DNA from: Cellulomonas sp. WB94
GTDB lineage: Bacteria; Actinomycetota; Actinomycetes; Actinomycetales; Cellulomonadaceae
Assembly: GCF_003115775.1 (NCBI RefSeq)
Contig: NZ_QEES01000006.1
Span: 1 to 53,291 of the forward strand
Direction of reading: 5' to 3'
DNA: 53,291 nucleotides
Of the stretch, positions 31,326 to 39,974 are shown one piece after another. The notes below the pieces were generated by a model. That model had not been told where the DNA came from and made no database searches. It saw only the letters and a program-made list of their open reading frames with translations. Each line of letters opens with the position of its first letter. Within the stretch, counting starts at the first letter, position 1. The translations under genes were made by a program, and so were the position numbers.

Positions 31326-33298
31326 GCATGCAGAGCAAGCCGGCCGCACCGGCACGTCCCGCGGGCCCGCCCGGAGGCCGGGGTCACGGCCCGATGAGCA
31401 TGGGCGTCCCGGGCGAGAAGTCGATGGACTTCCGCGGGTCGAGCCGACGACTGCTGGGCGTGCTGCGCCCGGAGCGCGTGCGTCTCGGCACGATCATCGC
31501 CCTCGGCGTGGCGTCGGTCGCCCTCGTCGTCAGCGGGCCGAAGATCCTCGGCGCGGCGACCAACGTGATCTTCGAGGGGGTCATCGGCAAGCGGCTGCCC
31601 GTCGGGGTCAGCCTGGACCAGACGATCGAGGCGCTGCGCGCGCAGGGTCAGAACACCTACGCCGACCTGCTCAGCGGCACGCACGTCGTGCCCGGCGTGG
31701 GCATCGACTTCGCGCACCTGCGCACCATCGTCCTGACGGTGCTCGCGGTCTACGTCGGGTCGTTCCTCTTCGGCTGGCTCCAGGCGCGCCTGACCACCGG
31801 CGTCGTCCAGCGCACCACCTACCGGATGCGCGAGGACGTCGAGGCCAAGCTGTCGCGGCTGCCGCTCGGCTACTTCGACCGCCAGGGGCGCGGCGAGGTG
31901 CTCAGCCGTGTCACCAACGACATCGACAACATCGCCCAGACCCTGCAGCAGACCCTCTCGCAGCTCATCACCTCGCTGCTCACGGTCGTCGGCGTGCTGG
32001 CGATGATGTTCTGGATCTCGCCGATCCTTGCGGTCGTGGCCCTGGTGACCGTGCCGCTGTCCATCGTCGTGACGATGCTCATCGCGAAGCGCTCGCAGCC
32101 GCAGTTCGTCGAGCAGTGGGCCCGGACCGGCACGCTCAACGCGCACATCGAGGAGATGTACACCGGGCACGCACTGGTGAAGGTCTTCGGGCGCCAGCGG
32201 GAGGCCGTCGCGACGTTCCACACCGAGAACGCCCACCTCTACGGCGCGAGCTTCAAGGCCCAGTTCATCTCCGGGATCATCATGCCCGCGATGGGTTTCA
32301 TCGCGAACCTCAACTACGTCATCGTGGCGGTCGTCGGCGGGCTCAAGGTCGCGTCGGGCACGCTGTCCCTCGGTGACGTGCAGGCGTTCATCCAGTACTC
32401 GCGGCAGTTCACGCAGCCGATCACGCAGATCGCGTCGATGATGAACCTGCTCCAGTCCGGCGTCGCGTCGGCCGAGCGGGTGTTCGAGCTGCTCGACGCC
32501 GAGGAGCAGCGCCCCGACCCCGCCGTCCCGACAGCCGTCGAGCTGCCCGTGCGCGGACGGGTCGCGTTCGAGGACGTCTCGTTCAGCTACGACCCCGAGA
32601 CGCCGCTCATCGAGCACCTGTCGATCGTCGCGGAGCCCGGCCAGACCGTCGCGATCGTCGGTCCGACGGGTGCCGGCAAGACGACGCTCGTCAACCTGCT
32701 CATGCGGTTCTACGAGCTCGACTCGGGTCGCATCACGCTCGACGGGGTCGACACGACCGCCATGACGCGCGACGACCTGCGCTCGCAGATCGGGATGGTG
32801 CTCCAGGACACCTGGCTGTTCGGCGGGACGATCGCCGACAACATCGCCTACGGCGCGACCGACGTCTCGCACGGCGACCTGGTCGCTGCCGCGCAGGCGA
32901 CCCACGTCGACCGGTTCGTGCGCACCCTGCCCGACGGCTACGACACGGTCATCGACGACGAGGGCTCGAACGTCAGCGCGGGGGAGAAGCAGCTCCTGAC
33001 GATCGCGCGGGCGTTCCTCGCGGACCCGCCGATCCTGGTTCTCGACGAGGCGACGTCGTCCGTCGACACCCGCACCGAGGTGCTCGTGCAGCAGGCGATG
33101 AACGCCCTGCGCGTCGGGCGGACCTCGTTCGTGATCGCGCACCGTCTGTCGACCATCCGCGACGCCGACACGATCCTCGTGATGGAGCACGGCTCGATCG
33201 TGGAGCACGGCACGCACGACGGTCTGCTCGCCGCCGGCGGTGCGTACGCGCGGCTGTACGACAGCCAGTTCGCCGCCGCGACTGCTCCGGTCGAGTGA
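31322..33298 (+). CDS. ABC exporter half-transporter 2 (permease-ATPase, catalytic)
   Basis: A 658-residue partner of the preceding gene. A 45-residue Pro/Gly/Met-rich cytoplasmic N-terminus precedes six helices. An insert of about 60 residues between the first two helices (IFEGVIGKRLPVGVSLDQTIEALRAQ...) would form an extracellular lobe. Walker A is GPTGAGKTT, Walker B is ILVLDEATSSVD with catalytic Glu, and the signature is degenerate (NVSAGEKQLLTIARA). Its weak signature pairs with partner 1's weak Walker B, leaving one canonical site. The start overlaps partner 1's stop (ATGA). Confidence 0.93.
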   Translation: MSMQSKPAAPARPAGPPGGRGHGPMSMGVPGEKSMDFRGSSRRLLGVLRPERVRLGTIIALGVASVALVVSGPKILGAATNVIFEGVIGKRLPVGVSLDQTIEALRAQGQNTYADLLSGTHVVPGVGIDFAHLRTIVLTVLAVYVGSFLFGWLQARLTTGVVQRTTYRMREDVEAKLSRLPLGYFDRQGRGEVLSRVTNDIDNIAQTLQQTLSQLITSLLTVVGVLAMMFWISPILAVVALVTVPLSIVVTMLIAKRSQPQFVEQWARTGTLNAHIEEMYTGHALVKVFGRQREAVATFHTENAHLYGASFKAQFISGIIMPAMGFIANLNYVIVAVVGGLKVASGTLSLGDVQAFIQYSRQFTQPITQIASMMNLLQSGVASAERVFELLDAEEQRPDPAVPTAVELPVRGRVAFEDVSFSYDPETPLIEHLSIVAEPGQTVAIVGPTGAGKTTLVNLLMRFYELDSGRITLDGVDTTAMTRDDLRSQIGMVLQDTWLFGGTIADNIAYGATDVSHGDLVAAAQATHVDRFVRTLPDGYDTVIDDEGSNVSAGEKQLLTIARAFLADPPILVLDEATSSVDTRTEVLVQQAMNALRVGRTSFVIAHRLSTIRDADTILVMEHGSIVEHGTHDGLLAAGGAYARLYDSQFAAATAPVE

Positions 33299-33324
33299 CG
33301 TCGCGCACCACTTGTGTCAGAGGT

Positions 33325-33353
33325 CCGATCCTGGGCCTTCGCGCGCGGATCGG
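33325..33353 (+). terminator. Possible hairpin after the exporter operon
   Basis: CCGATCC (33325-33331) and GGATCGG (33347-33353) form a 7-bp stem with a 15-nt loop and no T-run. It is a weak candidate terminator. Confidence 0.3.
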
Positions 33354-33380
33354 GGGGGCGGCGGCACGTAGGCTCGGTCG

Positions 33381-34676
33381 GTGACCGCAACCGCTGAGCC
33401 CGCCCCGATCCGGCTGGTGCGGGACCGGCCCACGCTGAGCCTGTATAGCTACTTCGTCGTGTGGGGATGGCTGCTCTACAGCTTCAGCCCGAGCGTCCCG
33501 CTCCTCGCCGACGAGCTCGGCGTGACGAAGGCCCAGGGCGGGTTGCACGGCACGGCGTTCGCAGCCGGCGCGATCCTGGTCGCCCGGATCACCCCACGGC
33601 TCGTGGACCGCTACGGTCGCCGGGCGACCTTGGTCGGTGCGGGTGTGCTGATCGCGGTCGGCACGATCGTGCTCGTCACGGGGCCGATCCTGGCGTGGAC
33701 CCTCACCGGGGTGTTCATCCTCGCGGCCGGCGGGAACGTCGCCGTGAGCGCCGCGCAGGCCGGGCTGTCGCTGCGGCACGGTCGCGCGAGCTCGGCTGCC
33801 GTGACGGAGGCCAACGGGGTCGGCTCGGGGGTCGGGCTGCTGGGTCCGCTCGCCGTCGGAGCCTGCGTCGCGGCCGGTTGGGGGTGGCGTCCGGCGGTTG
33901 CCGCAACGGCGGTGCTGGCCATCGGCTCGGCCCTGCTCGCACTTCGCCTGCCGAGCGACGCGCGCGACCACGCCGTCCCCGCGCCCGACCCCGCGCTCGT
34001 CGACCCGGCCGAGGCCGTCCCAGCCGAGGCCGTCCCCGCCGACGCGATCGCGCTGGACGCCGCCGACCGGGAGTCTGCCGTGGCGACCCGCTGGTTCCTC
34101 GTCGCCATCGTCGCGGCGATCGCGCTCGAGAACGCGACGACGTTCTGGTCGACCGACCTCATCCGGCAGCAGACCGGAGCCGGAGCGGGGATCGCGACCG
34201 CCGCCACCGCCGGTCTGGTGGCCGGCATGACGGTCATCAGGTTCGTCGTCGGGCCACTGTCGCTGCGCATCGAGCCCGCACGCCTCCTCGCAGCGTCGTT
34301 CCTGGTCGCCGTCGTCGGCTGGGCCATCCTGTGGACCGCCACCGAGACGCCCGTCGCCCTCACCGGCCTCGTCATCGCCGGGATCGGCTACGGCGCGCAG
34401 TACCCGCTGTCGATATCGATCCTCCTGAGCGCAGCCCGACGGTCGACCGACCGCGCGCAGGCGAACGCGACCCTCGCCGGCGGCGCAGCGATCGGCGTGG
34501 CGCCCTACGTGCTGGGCGCGCTCGCCGACTCGTTCGGGGCGCACACGGCGTTCCTCGTGATCCCGGTCGTCGCGCTGATGGGAGCGGCGGCGGCCGTCGT
34601 CGGCCCGGTCGCGGCGCGTCGCGCGAGCGCCCTGCGCACCGCGCGGCTCCTCGCGGGGTCCTCACCGGTCGTCTGA
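33381..34676 (+). CDS. Major facilitator superfamily transporter
   Basis: A 431-residue protein with twelve hydrophobic helices. The loop 2-3 motif A is present as ITPRLVDRYGRRATLVGAG. The central cytoplasmic loop (about residues 195-235) is Ala/Asp/Pro-rich and contains a 15-bp tandem repeat. GTG 33381 follows TAGGCT (33369-33374) by 6 nt, so it is probably leaderless. It is separate from the exporter operon by promoter position. Substrate unknown. Confidence 0.87.
   Translation: MTATAEPAPIRLVRDRPTLSLYSYFVVWGWLLYSFSPSVPLLADELGVTKAQGGLHGTAFAAGAILVARITPRLVDRYGRRATLVGAGVLIAVGTIVLVTGPILAWTLTGVFILAAGGNVAVSAAQAGLSLRHGRASSAAVTEANGVGSGVGLLGPLAVGACVAAGWGWRPAVAATAVLAIGSALLALRLPSDARDHAVPAPDPALVDPAEAVPAEAVPADAIALDAADRESAVATRWFLVAIVAAIALENATTFWSTDLIRQQTGAGAGIATAATAGLVAGMTVIRFVVGPLSLRIEPARLLAASFLVAVVGWAILWTATETPVALTGLVIAGIGYGAQYPLSISILLSAARRSTDRAQANATLAGGAAIGVAPYVLGALADSFGAHTAFLVIPVVALMGAAAAVVGPVAARRASALRTARLLAGSSPVV
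34008..34037 (+). repeat. 15-bp tandem duplication in the MFS central loop
   Basis: GCCGAGGCCGTCCCA and GCCGAGGCCGTCCCC stand head to tail and encode A-E-A-V-P twice, followed by a diverged third unit (A-D-A-I). It is in frame and lies in a tolerant loop. Confidence 0.8.
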
Positions 34677-34695
34677 CCGCGAGATGATGGGGCCC

Positions 34696-35538
34696 GTGCC
34701 GGCCCCAGACATCCATCCGATCACCGACCCCACCGACGATCGGCTCGCCGACTACGTCTCGCTCACGGACGTCGCCCTGCGTTCGCGGCACGAGCCCTCG
34801 AAGGGTCTCTACATCGCCGAGAGCTCGACCGTGCTGCGGCGGGCGCTCGGTGCGGGGCACCGCCCCCGGTCGGTCCTGCTGTCGCCGCGCTGGCTGCCCG
34901 ACCTCGTCGCGACGCTCGAGTCGCTGCCCGACGACGGCACGACGGTGCCCGTCTACGTCGCGGAGCCGGACCTCCTCGAGGCGATCACCGGGTTCCATGT
35001 CCACCGCGGCGCGCTCGCGTCGATGCACCGCCCGGCGCTGGCACCGGTCCACGACCTGCTCTCGGCGGCCCGCGGCGGCACCGGAGCGCGACGCGTCGCG
35101 ATCCTCGAGGACATCGTCGACCACACGAACGTCGGCGCGATCTTCCGGAGCGCCGCGGCGCTCGGGGTCGACGCGGTGCTCGTGACCCCGCGCTGCGCCG
35201 ACCCGCTGTACCGCCGGTCCGTGCGCGTCTCGATGGGCACGGTGTTCCAGGTGCCCTGGACCCGGCTCGAGACGTGGCCGGGCGGACTCGACGACCTGCG
35301 TGCGGCGGGGTTCACCGTCGCCGCGCTCGCGCTGGCCGACGACGCCGTGTCGCTCGACGACGTCGTCGCCGCGCCGCCCGAGCGCCTCGCGCTCATGCTC
35401 GGCACCGAGGGTGACGGGCTGTCGCGCGGCGCGGTCGAGGCGGCCGACCTGGTCGTCCGCATCCCGATGGCGGGCGGCGTCGACTCCCTCAACGTGGCGG
35501 CGGCGTCCGCGGTCGCGTTCTGGGCGACGCGGACCTGA
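34696..35538 (+). CDS. TrmH/SpoU family RNA 2'-O-methyltransferase
   Basis: A 280-residue SPOUT enzyme. An N-terminal substrate-binding part (IAESSTVLRRALGAGHRPRSVLLSPRWL) precedes the knotted domain. The three SpoU motifs are DHTNVGAIFRSAAALGVDAVLVTPRCADPLYRRSVRVSMG, LMLGTEGDGLS and IPMAGGVDSLNVAAASAVAFW. GTG 34696 is chosen because GATGAT (34683-34688) sits 7 nt upstream, the leaderless spacing seen throughout; ATG 34684 or 34687 would add 3-4 residues. The RNA target (tRNA or 23S rRNA) is not determinable. Confidence 0.88.
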   Translation: MPAPDIHPITDPTDDRLADYVSLTDVALRSRHEPSKGLYIAESSTVLRRALGAGHRPRSVLLSPRWLPDLVATLESLPDDGTTVPVYVAEPDLLEAITGFHVHRGALASMHRPALAPVHDLLSAARGGTGARRVAILEDIVDHTNVGAIFRSAAALGVDAVLVTPRCADPLYRRSVRVSMGTVFQVPWTRLETWPGGLDDLRAAGFTVAALALADDAVSLDDVVAAPPERLALMLGTEGDGLSRGAVEAADLVVRIPMAGGVDSLNVAAASAVAFWATRT

Positions 35539-35539
35539 C

Positions 35540-35566
35540 CCGGCCGGACGAGCCGCGCCCGGCCGG
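35540..35566. terminator. Inverted repeat between convergent trmH-like gene and pepA
   Basis: CCGGCCGG (35540-35547) is repeated at 35559-35566 with an 11-nt loop; each copy is self-complementary, so the two pair. It may end the trmH-like transcript. Confidence 0.35.
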
Positions 35567-35602
35567 GCGCCGGTGTCCAGCCGGGCGGCCGATCCGGACC
35601 GG

Positions 35603-37105
35603 CTACCGCTGGGCCGCGCGACCCTCGAGGAACGCGAGCATCGTCCGCACGCCGACCCCGGTACCGCCCACCGGCGTGTAGCCGTGCGCGGCCTTCTCGT
35701 TGAACGCCGGACCGGCGATGTCGAGGTGCGCCCAGGGCGTCGAGCCCACGAACTCCTGGAGGAAGAGCCCGGCGAGGAGCATCCCGCCGAACCGCTCGCC
35801 GATGTTCGCCAGGTCCGCGACCTTCGACTTCAGCCCAGGCTTCAGGTCGGCGGGCAGCGGCATCGGCCAGAACAGCTCGCCCGAGGACTCGGCGGACGCG
35901 ACGACCTCGGCGCGTGCACCGTCGGTCCCCATGACGGCCGAGACCTGGTTGCCGAGCGCCACGGTCTGTGCGCCGGTGAGGGTGGCGATGTCGAGGACGA
36001 CGTCGGGCTTCTCCTCGATCGCGGCCACGAGACCGTCGGCGAGCACGAGCCGACCCTCGGCGTCGGTGTTGAGGACCTCGACGGTCTTCCCGCCGCGGAT
36101 CGTGATGACGTCGGACGGGCGCTGGGCGGTACCCGACGGCATGTTCTCCGCAAGGCACAGCCATCCGGTCACGGCGACCGGCAGCCCCAGGCGGGCGGCG
36201 GCCAGGACGGTGTGCAGCACGGCGGCAGCCCCCGACATGTCCGACTTCATGGCGTCCATGCCCGCGGCGGGCTTGATCGAGATGCCGCCCGAGTCGAACG
36301 TGATGCCCTTGCCGACGAGCGCGACCTTCGCGGCCGGGCGTGAGGGGGAGTAGGCGACCTTGACGAGGCGCGGGCCGCGGACGGACCCCTGGCCGACGCC
36401 GACGAGGCCGCCGTAGCCGCCGGCGACGAGCGCCTTCTCGTCGAGCACCGTGACCTTGACGGCACCGGTGCGCAGGCCGGACTCCTTGACCGCTGCCTTG
36501 GCAGCCTCGGCGAACGCCGCGGGGTAGAGGTCGTTGGGTGCGGTGTTGACCAGGTCGCGCGTCGCGTGGACCGCACCGGCGACGACCTCGGCGCGGGTCA
36601 CGGCGCTCGTCGCCGAGCTCTGGCGGGCGAGCGGCGTGACGACCTCGATCGACGGCACGGGCGCGGACGTGGCCGCCTGGTCGGCGTTGCGGTACCGCGT
36701 GAACGTGTAGGCGCCGAGGAGCGCGCCCTCGATGACGGCCGTCAGCTCGGTCAGGTGCCCGGCAGGCAGCGCCAGGGCCACGCTCGACGTCCCGGCGAGC
36801 TCGCGCGTCGCGGCACCCGCCGCCCGGCGCAGCAGCTCGGGTGTCACGGCTGCCGCGTCGCCGACACCGGTCAGGACCAGCACCTTGGCCGACAGGCGGC
36901 CGGCCGTCGGGTACCGACGGACCTCGTCCTGGTCGCCGGTGATCCCGAGCGCGGCGGCGCTGGTCGCGATCTCCGCGGCGATCTCCGCCGGAAGCTGGTC
37001 AGGGTCGAGCAGGCGCGGGCCCGCTGAGGTCTTGGCGATCGCCACCACGAGGGCGTCGACGGCGAGGCTGGCAGGGTTCTTGGAGGTGAGAGTCACTCGA
37101 GGCAC
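35603..37105 (-). CDS. pepA: Leucyl aminopeptidase (M17, cytosol aminopeptidase)
   Basis: A 500-residue enzyme. The N-terminal macro-like domain (residues 1-170) is followed by the catalytic domain with VGKGITFDSGGISIKP, MKSDMSGAAAVL and the signature NTDAEGRLVLADGL, giving the two-metal site and the bicarbonate-binding Arg. It probably forms a hexamer. GTG 37105 (MPRVTLTSKN) has TACGAT (37117-37112) six nt upstream, so a leaderless start is chosen over an upstream in-frame GTG. It is divergent from the small membrane protein at 37169. Confidence 0.95.
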   Translation of the reverse strand: MPRVTLTSKNPASLAVDALVVAIAKTSAGPRLLDPDQLPAEIAAEIATSAAALGITGDQDEVRRYPTAGRLSAKVLVLTGVGDAAAVTPELLRRAAGAATRELAGTSSVALALPAGHLTELTAVIEGALLGAYTFTRYRNADQAATSAPVPSIEVVTPLARQSSATSAVTRAEVVAGAVHATRDLVNTAPNDLYPAAFAEAAKAAVKESGLRTGAVKVTVLDEKALVAGGYGGLVGVGQGSVRGPRLVKVAYSPSRPAAKVALVGKGITFDSGGISIKPAAGMDAMKSDMSGAAAVLHTVLAAARLGLPVAVTGWLCLAENMPSGTAQRPSDVITIRGGKTVEVLNTDAEGRLVLADGLVAAIEEKPDVVLDIATLTGAQTVALGNQVSAVMGTDGARAEVVASAESSGELFWPMPLPADLKPGLKSKVADLANIGERFGGMLLAGLFLQEFVGSTPWAHLDIAGPAFNEKAAHGYTPVGGTGVGVRTMLAFLEGRAAQR

Positions 37106-37168
37106 GTGGCGATCGTAGTCCGACCGGGTGGACACGACAGATGCGGACGCCCGGTAGCGTGGCGAATC

Positions 37169-37528
37169 GTGATCGGACCGGTGTCCCTCCTCGTCGTCAT
37201 CCTGTCCCTCGCCCTCGCTGCGTGGGCGCTGTGGTTCGTCGTCCGCGACCGTGCGGTGATCCTGCGCCAGCTCTGGGGCGGCGCCGTCGTCGAGGCGGTG
37301 CTCGTCGTTCAGGCGGTTGTTGCGACGGTCCTGGTGGCCAACGGCACGGGCTCACCGGATCGCGTGCTCTTCGGCGGCTACGTCGTCGTGCAGCTGCTCA
37401 TCCTTCCGATCGCGGCGATCTGGGCGTTCGAGGAGCGCACCCGCTGGAGCTCGGTCCTGCTGCTCATCGCCGCCTTCACGACTGCCTTCCTCGAATACCG
37501 CCTGCTACAGATCTGGGGAACCTTGTGA
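37169..37528 (+). CDS. Small four-helix membrane protein, unknown
   Basis: A 119-residue protein with four predicted transmembrane segments, nearly no soluble part, and a conserved-looking EERTRWSSVLLLIAAFTTAFLEYRLLQIW C-terminus. I do not recognise the family. GTG 37169 follows TAGCGT (37155-37160) by 8 nt. The next gene overlaps by 4 bp, and pyrD follows it closely with its own promoter. Probably a two-gene membrane unit. Confidence 0.75.
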   Translation: MIGPVSLLVVILSLALAAWALWFVVRDRAVILRQLWGGAVVEAVLVVQAVVATVLVANGTGSPDRVLFGGYVVVQLLILPIAAIWAFEERTRWSSVLLLIAAFTTAFLEYRLLQIWGTL

Positions 37529-37986
37529 CCGGAACCGAACCTGGCGTCGCAGCGGGCCGGCCCGCGAGCACCTCGAGCGGACCGGGCCGCGCCCTGGTCG
37601 GCGTCTACGGGGTGTTCGCCCTGTCGGCGTCCGCGCGTGCGGGCTACCAGATCGCGACGAAGTTCGACGAGGCGCCGCTCGCCTACGCGCTGTCAGCGTT
37701 CTCGGCCGTGGTGTACGTCCTCGCGACGGTCGCACTGGCGAAGGGCGGCGGCCGCTGGCGACCGGTCGCATGGTCGGCCGTGCTCGTCGAGCTGGTCGGT
37801 GTGCTCGTCGTGGGGACCGTCTCGGTGCTCGATGCGGGGGACCTCTCGGCCAAGACGGTGTGGTCCGGCTACGGGCAGGGCTACGGCTACGTGCCGCTCG
37901 TCCTGCCGTTCCTCGGCCTCGCGTGGCTCTGGCACACCCGTTCGCGGAGTGGTGACCGTGCCGCCCGGACCGGTGTCGACCACTAG
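37525..37986 (+). CDS. Four-helix membrane protein, unknown
   Basis: A 153-residue protein with a polar, Ser/Pro-rich N-terminus of about 25 residues, then four helices with short loops. SARAGYQIATKFDEAPLAYALSAFSAVVYVLATVALAKG and VWSGYGQGYGYVPLVLPFLGLAWLW are the most distinctive parts. GTG 37525 overlaps the preceding stop (GTGA), so the two proteins may form a complex. Similar small proteins sit next to pyrD in other Micrococcales as far as I recall; function unknown. Confidence 0.75.
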   Translation: MTGTEPGVAAGRPASTSSGPGRALVGVYGVFALSASARAGYQIATKFDEAPLAYALSAFSAVVYVLATVALAKGGGRWRPVAWSAVLVELVGVLVVGTVSVLDAGDLSAKTVWSGYGQGYGYVPLVLPFLGLAWLWHTRSRSGDRAARTGVDH

Positions 37987-37996
37987 GTTGTAGCGC

Positions 37997-39049
37997 GTGT
38001 ATCGCCTCCTGTTCAACCTGGTCTTCGTCCGCATGAGCCCCGAGCGGGCGCACGAGCTCGCGTTCGGCCTGATCAGGTTCGTCGGTCGCGTCCCCGTGCT
38101 GCGCCGCGTCATCGCGCGGCTTGCGGGCTCGCCCGCAGGGGGTGAGGTGCGCACGCTCGGGCGCACGTTCCCGGCCCCGTTCGGGCTTGCGGCCGGGTTC
38201 GACAAGAACGCCCTCGCGGTCGAGGGTCTGACGATGCTGGGGTTCGGCTTCGTGGAGGTCGGGACCGTCACGGCGTACGCGCAGCCGGGCAACGACGCGC
38301 CGCGGCTCTGGCGCGTCATCGAGCAGCAGGCGCTGCGCAACCGGATGGGGTTCAACAACGAGGGCTCGGCCGTCGTGGCCGGACACCTGCGGACCCTCCG
38401 GTCGACGGCCGCCGGCCGCGCCCTCATCGTGGGTGTCAACATCGGCAAGACGAAGGTGACCCCGCCGCAGGACGCTGCCGCGGACTACGCGATGAGCGCC
38501 GGGCGGCTCGCGCCCTACGCCGACTACCTCGTCGTCAACGTCTCGTCGCCGAACACGCCGGGCCTGCGCGACCTGCAGTCCGTCGACGCGCTGCGCCCCA
38601 TCCTCGTGGCGACGCGCGAGGCGGCCGACGCCGCAACCACGTCCGCCGGGCGACCGCCCGTGCCGTTGCTCGTCAAGATCGCCCCGGACCTGTCCGACGA
38701 CGACGTCGACGCGATCGCCGACCTCGCGACCGAGCTCGAGCTCGACGGCGTCGTGGCCGTCAACACGACGATCTCCCACCCGTTCGGCGAGGGCGGCCTG
38801 TCGGGCCCGCCCCTCCTCGCACGCGGGCTGGACGTCGTGGCGAGGCTGCGCACCCGGCTCGGACCGGACCCGGTGATCATCGGGGTCGGCGGCATCTCGG
38901 AACCGGCCGACGCGCTCGAGTACCTCGCGAACGGGGCCACCCTCGTCCAGGGGTACACCGGGCTGATCTACCGCGGCCCCTTCTGGGCTGCCCACATCAA
39001 CCGCGCACTCGCGGGCGATGCCGTCCGTCGCACGGTCCGGGGGTCGTGA
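37997..39049 (+). CDS. pyrD: Dihydroorotate dehydrogenase (quinone), class 2
   Basis: A 350-residue membrane-associated flavoenzyme that oxidises dihydroorotate to orotate with quinone. The class 2 N-terminal amphipathic segment (VYRLLFNLVFVRMSPERAHELAFGLI) is present. Further marks are GLAAGFDKNALAVEGL, NRMGFNNEG, the VNVSSPNTPGLRDLQ loop with the catalytic Ser, LVKIAPDLSDDD, and the FMN phosphate site GVGGISEPADALEYL. GTG 37997 follows TAGGTT (37984-37989) by 7 nt, so it is probably leaderless. Confidence 0.95.
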   Translation: MYRLLFNLVFVRMSPERAHELAFGLIRFVGRVPVLRRVIARLAGSPAGGEVRTLGRTFPAPFGLAAGFDKNALAVEGLTMLGFGFVEVGTVTAYAQPGNDAPRLWRVIEQQALRNRMGFNNEGSAVVAGHLRTLRSTAAGRALIVGVNIGKTKVTPPQDAAADYAMSAGRLAPYADYLVVNVSSPNTPGLRDLQSVDALRPILVATREAADAATTSAGRPPVPLLVKIAPDLSDDDVDAIADLATELELDGVVAVNTTISHPFGEGGLSGPPLLARGLDVVARLRTRLGPDPVIIGVGGISEPADALEYLANGATLVQGYTGLIYRGPFWAAHINRALAGDAVRRTVRGS

Positions 39050-39261
39050 TGGTGCTGCGGCCCCAGTGGGAGTGGGCGTTCGACGACATCGGAGGGCGTG
39101 AGCTCGACCGCCCGGTGAGCCCCGTGTTCGCCAACCAGTACGACGCCGAGCAGTGGCTCGGTGAGCAGTGGCGCGTGCTCGCGACGCAGGGTGTGCACGC
39201 CGCGCGGCTCCTTCACGACGGAACCCAGGCGACCCCCGCCCTGGTCCTTCGCGTTCCGTGA
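39049..39261 (+). CDS. Small Trp-rich protein of unknown function
   Basis: A 70-residue soluble protein (QWEWAFDDIGGRELDRPVSPVFANQYDAEQWLGEQWRVLATQGVHAARLLHDG). It is coupled to pyrD (the ATG shares a base with the pyrD stop; GTG 39046 is an alternative) and overlaps the next gene by 4 bp. I have seen similar short proteins in Actinobacteria but know no function. The EQWLGEQWR region is helical and amphipathic. Confidence 0.72.
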   Translation: MVLRPQWEWAFDDIGGRELDRPVSPVFANQYDAEQWLGEQWRVLATQGVHAARLLHDGTQATPALVLRVP

Positions 39262-39929
39262 CCGTCCCAGACGCTGCCGTCGACCGCGCTCCGGCCATCG
39301 GGCGCGGGTCGCGGCGGATGGCTCGGCGGACCGTCCAGCTCGCGATCGGCCTCGTCCTGTATGCCGTCTCGGTCACGGTCCTCGTGCGCGCGGGGCTCGG
39401 CACCATGCCGTGGGACGTCCTCTCGCAAGGCGTGGCGCGCCGGACCGGCCTGTCGTTCGGGACGGTCACGCTCGCCATCAGCGCGGCCGTGCTCGTCGCC
39501 TGGTGGCCCCTGCGACAGCGACCCGGCGCGGGGACCGTCGCCAACGTGCTCGTCATCGGCTTCCTGGTGGACCCGTTCCTTGCGCTCCTCGCGCTCCTGC
39601 CCGACCCGCTCCCGCTGCCGGCGGCCGTCGGGCTCGTGGTGCTCGGCATCGGGCTCAACGGCCTCGCGACAGCGCTCTACATCGGGGCACGGTTCGGTCC
39701 CGGACCGCGTGACGGCCTGATGACCGGCCTCGTGGCCCGGACCGGGCGGTCGACGCGGCTCGTGCGAACGAGCATCGAGGTCGCCGTCGTGGCTGCAGGC
39801 TGGCTGCTCGGCGGGACGGCGGGCTTCGCGACGCTGACCTATGCGCTCGTGATCGGGGCGGTCGTGCACCCCCTGCTGCCCAGGTTCACTGTCGAGGACG
39901 ACCTCGAGGCCGTCGCCGACGAGCACTGA
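39258..39929 (+). CDS. YczE/YyaS-like integral membrane protein
   Basis: A 223-residue protein with five to six helices. Family blocks are LVLYAVSVTVLVRAGLGTMPWDVLSQGVARRTGLSFGTVT, GIGLNGLATALYIGARFGPGPRDGLMTGL and VRTSIEVAVVAAGWLLGGTAGFATLTYAL, which I recognise from the YczE/YitT-like family. GTG 39258 overlaps the upstream stop (GTGA). The soluble N-terminus is about 20 residues. Molecular function unknown. A bidirectional hairpin follows. Confidence 0.82.
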   Translation: MTVPDAAVDRAPAIGRGSRRMARRTVQLAIGLVLYAVSVTVLVRAGLGTMPWDVLSQGVARRTGLSFGTVTLAISAAVLVAWWPLRQRPGAGTVANVLVIGFLVDPFLALLALLPDPLPLPAAVGLVVLGIGLNGLATALYIGARFGPGPRDGLMTGLVARTGRSTRLVRTSIEVAVVAAGWLLGGTAGFATLTYALVIGAVVHPLLPRFTVEDDLEAVADEH

Positions 39930-39932
39930 GCG

Positions 39933-39967
39933 GCAGGGCCGCCCCTCCGGGGGAGAAGCGGCCCTGC
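39933..39967. terminator. Bidirectional hairpin between yczE-like gene and aldo/keto reductase
   Basis: GCAGGGCCGC (39933-39942) and GCGGCCCTGC (39958-39967) form a perfect 10-bp stem; the loop contains a second CTCC/GGAG pairing. The flanking genes converge, so it can serve both. Confidence 0.75.
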
Positions 39968-39974
39968 ATGGTGC

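Noticed and set aside
31277-33217. Long open minus-strand frame (646 codons) antisense to exporter subunit 2
   Set aside because: It encodes Arg/Asp/His/Glu-rich sequence with no domain, typical of antisense frames in GC-rich DNA. The plus strand encodes an unmistakable ABC protein.
34008-34037. Mobile or regulatory repeat in the MFS gene
   Set aside because: Only two in-frame 15-bp units in a disordered loop; ordinary slippage duplication.
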